Assembly: GCA_001593845.1 (NCBI GenBank)
Contig: LUCF01000079.1
Span: forward strand, 1-5,021
Reading direction: 5' to 3'
Length of the DNA: 5,021 bases
Source: Candidatus Bathyarchaeota archaeon B63
GTDB lineage: Archaea; Thermoproteota; Bathyarchaeia; Bathyarchaeales; DTEX01
In this document: positions 3,634 to 5,021 of the stretch, in pieces
Layout: every line of letters starts with the position of its first letter
Position numbering within the stretch: the stretch's first letter is position 1
The notes under the pieces: model-generated
Databases searched by the model: none
What the model was told of the DNA's origin: nothing
What the model saw: only the letters and a program-made list of their open reading frames with translations
Translations under genes and position numbers: made by a program

Positions 3634-5021
3634 AATGCCTGGCATACTCGTCTACTTGATGCCTGTGCTGGTGGGGAGCCTCCTCGGAGCCTCAGTAGCG
3701 TACACCATACTTTCCCGTAGACGTACAATGAAGAGGTACCTCTACTACTCCGCCTTCGACCCGATCCTCGCGAACCTAGGCTTTCTCTTCCAGTTCTCGG
3801 GGATTCTCCTGATTCCTCCCATCGCCTATGCATATTACCTTCAGGAGTTCGAGGGGGGAGTCGCCATATCCCTCTCCTGCGCCGCTTTTTTGCTCCTGGG
3901 ACTTATACTGAGCCTCTTCTTCGAGCCGAAGATGCTGAATCTGAAGCAGTCATGCATGCTTCTGGTCATGTACTACACCTTCGTTCCGTTGATAATCTCC
4001 ATCCAGTTCCTCCATCTAGGGGTCTTCGAGGGAGGTTTCCTCGATCAGTTCCTGAGCAGCTGGTTTGAGGCGTCATCAGCGGTATCCACCACTGGCTTTA
4101 CGCTCTTAAGGGGAACTGAGACGCTGAGGTCAATTATTATGGCTAGGGCCATAACGGAATGGAACGGCGGGATAGGCATAATCTTCATGCTCCTTTCTTC
4201 CTTCTATCCAAGCCTCTCCCTGCTGTCTTATGGAAGGGCCTTAGGAATAGAGAGGCTCGCTGGGGATTACAAGGTATCATTCATAATCGTCGTGTTCATA
4301 TACGCGGTTTACACCGCTCTCTTCTCAGCCATCCTGCTTCTGCTTGGAATGGACCCATTCACAGCTCTTCACACGGTTCTCACCGTCTACTCGACCACAG
4401 GCGTAACGATCATCGATGTTAAGGCTCTCCCAATTCATGTGCAGGCGGTTCTCGCCCTCATCATGCTCATCTCAGCCCTGAGCTTTTCTCTTCACCTTAA
4501 AGTCTTCTCGATCCTGATCGGCGCGGACTGGAAATCTCTTCTGAGGGGGAGACTTCGTGACTTCCTGTCTTCCTTAAGGAGGACCGGTCTGGAGCCCATC
4601 TTAACTGATGAGACGAAACTTCATGTGGGCCTCATCTTCATCTTCACACTCATCTGCTGGGTTGTCACGAGGCTCGATCTTTTTAGCTCGTTTCTTCATG
4701 TACTCAGCTCATCAGCCTCAGTCGGCCTAAACATAATCGACCCGCAGAGGATGGGCGATATAGGGAAAATAATCCTGGTCGTTGTAATGTTAATAGGGGC
4801 CTCCTCATTCTCTATAGGCGGAGGCATAAAGGTCTATCGTTTCTACATCCTCTGGAAGATCATTATGAGATTGCCCCGGATATTTCTCACCGGAGAGAAG
4901 CCCACACTCGAGATTAACGGACGGGAACTTGAGCTTTCAGAGATAATAGTCCATCTAATAATCATATTCCTACTAATAATGGTCTCCTTCTTAGGTGCAC
5001 TCGTCTTGTCAATCTTCGGAT
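3617..5021 (+). CDS. trkH: TrkH-family potassium uptake protein, 3' end missing
   Basis: Membrane subunit of a Trk/Ktr-type K+ uptake system, normally gated by a cytoplasmic TrkA/KtrA protein that binds nucleotide. The frame is open to the window edge, giving 468 residues from the ATG at 3617. The family's repeated M1-P-M2 units are visible: filter loop 1 SAVSTTGF (154-161) followed by EWNGGIGI (181-188); loop 2 YSTTGVT (258-264) with SFSLHLKVF after it (289-297); loop 3 SASVGLN (366-372) and then the glycine-rich gate segment GASSFSIGGGIK (394-405). The fourth unit and the stop lie beyond the window. An extra hydrophobic segment (about 10-31) precedes the segment that resembles the usual first helix (about 52-75). 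The start is uncertain: ATG 3617 and ATG 3635 (six residues shorter) are both possible and neither has a good ribosome binding site. The antisense and alternate frames here are shadows. Confidence 0.93.
   Translation, partial: MLDGPEMPGILVYLMPVLVGSLLGASVAYTILSRRRTMKRYLYYSAFDPILANLGFLFQFSGILLIPPIAYAYYLQEFEGGVAISLSCAAFLLLGLILSLFFEPKMLNLKQSCMLLVMYYTFVPLIISIQFLHLGVFEGGFLDQFLSSWFEASSAVSTTGFTLLRGTETLRSIIMARAITEWNGGIGIIFMLLSSFYPSLSLLSYGRALGIERLAGDYKVSFIIVVFIYAVYTALFSAILLLLGMDPFTALHTVLTVYSTTGVTIIDVKALPIHVQAVLALIMLISALSFSLHLKVFSILIGADWKSLLRGRLRDFLSSLRRTGLEPILTDETKLHVGLIFIFTLICWVVTRLDLFSSFLHVLSSSASVGLNIIDPQRMGDIGKIILVVVMLIGASSFSIGGGIKVYRFYILWKIIMRLPRIFLTGEKPTLEINGRELELSEIIVHLIIIFLLIMVSFLGALVLSIFG

Noticed and set aside
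3776..3783. CCTAGGCT matching the reverse complement of the repeat core
   Set aside because: Only eight bases, inside the trkH coding frame; expected by chance.
4159..4422. Plus-strand 87-residue frame within trkH
   Set aside because: It lies wholly inside the trkH frame, which has clear conserved filter motifs. The translation has no recognisable features.

Overview
The window looks archaeal. Upstream of most genes there are BRE/TATA-like elements (for example GGAAAAGTTAAATGG before the nitroreductase gene) instead of -35/-10 boxes. Two of the starts carry clear purine-rich ribosome binding sites (GGAGGGG at 1210-1216, GGGTGG before vapB). Isoleucine is often ATA and arginine often AGG/AGA. 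The protein families also fit: an archaeal-style VapBC pair, a stand-alone Mth938-domain protein, an aldo/keto reductase fused to a ferredoxin domain, a small nitroreductase and a TrkH potassium transporter. No 16S gene or lineage marker is present, so I do not name a phylum; an uncultured TACK-type archaeon would be a reasonable guess.

Layout. Positions 1-284 hold no convincing gene. They carry one copy of a 20-bp repeat (26-45) and a short minus-strand reading frame that may be a relic. On the minus strand, vapB (683-913) and vapC (285-686) form a toxin-antitoxin operon with a 4-base ATGA overlap. This part is visibly more AT-rich than the rest. A gap of about 300 bases follows. It holds a GC-rich island and two TATA-like boxes, the second of which fits as promoter of the Mth938-domain gene (1222-1560, plus). 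The next gap (1561-1702) has the second exact copy of the 20-bp repeat, a perfect dyad (GGGTATTACCC), a TATA box and a small hairpin touching the ribosome binding site of the next gene. The plus strand then carries the aldo/keto reductase-ferredoxin fusion (1703-2821), the nitroreductase (2926-3447) and trkH (3617 to beyond the window end), each with its own candidate promoter.

How the genes relate. The aldo/keto reductase and the nitroreductase are both redox enzymes in the same orientation, but separate promoters and a 104-base gap argue against a tight operon. TrkH is the membrane subunit of K+ uptake; its cytoplasmic TrkA partner is not in the window. VapBC is most likely a self-contained accessory module.

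I found no clear undescribed system. The most notable unexplained signal is the 20-bp direct repeat with a longer degenerate extension. Its two copies lie 1,556 bp apart and bracket vapBC and the Mth938-domain gene.
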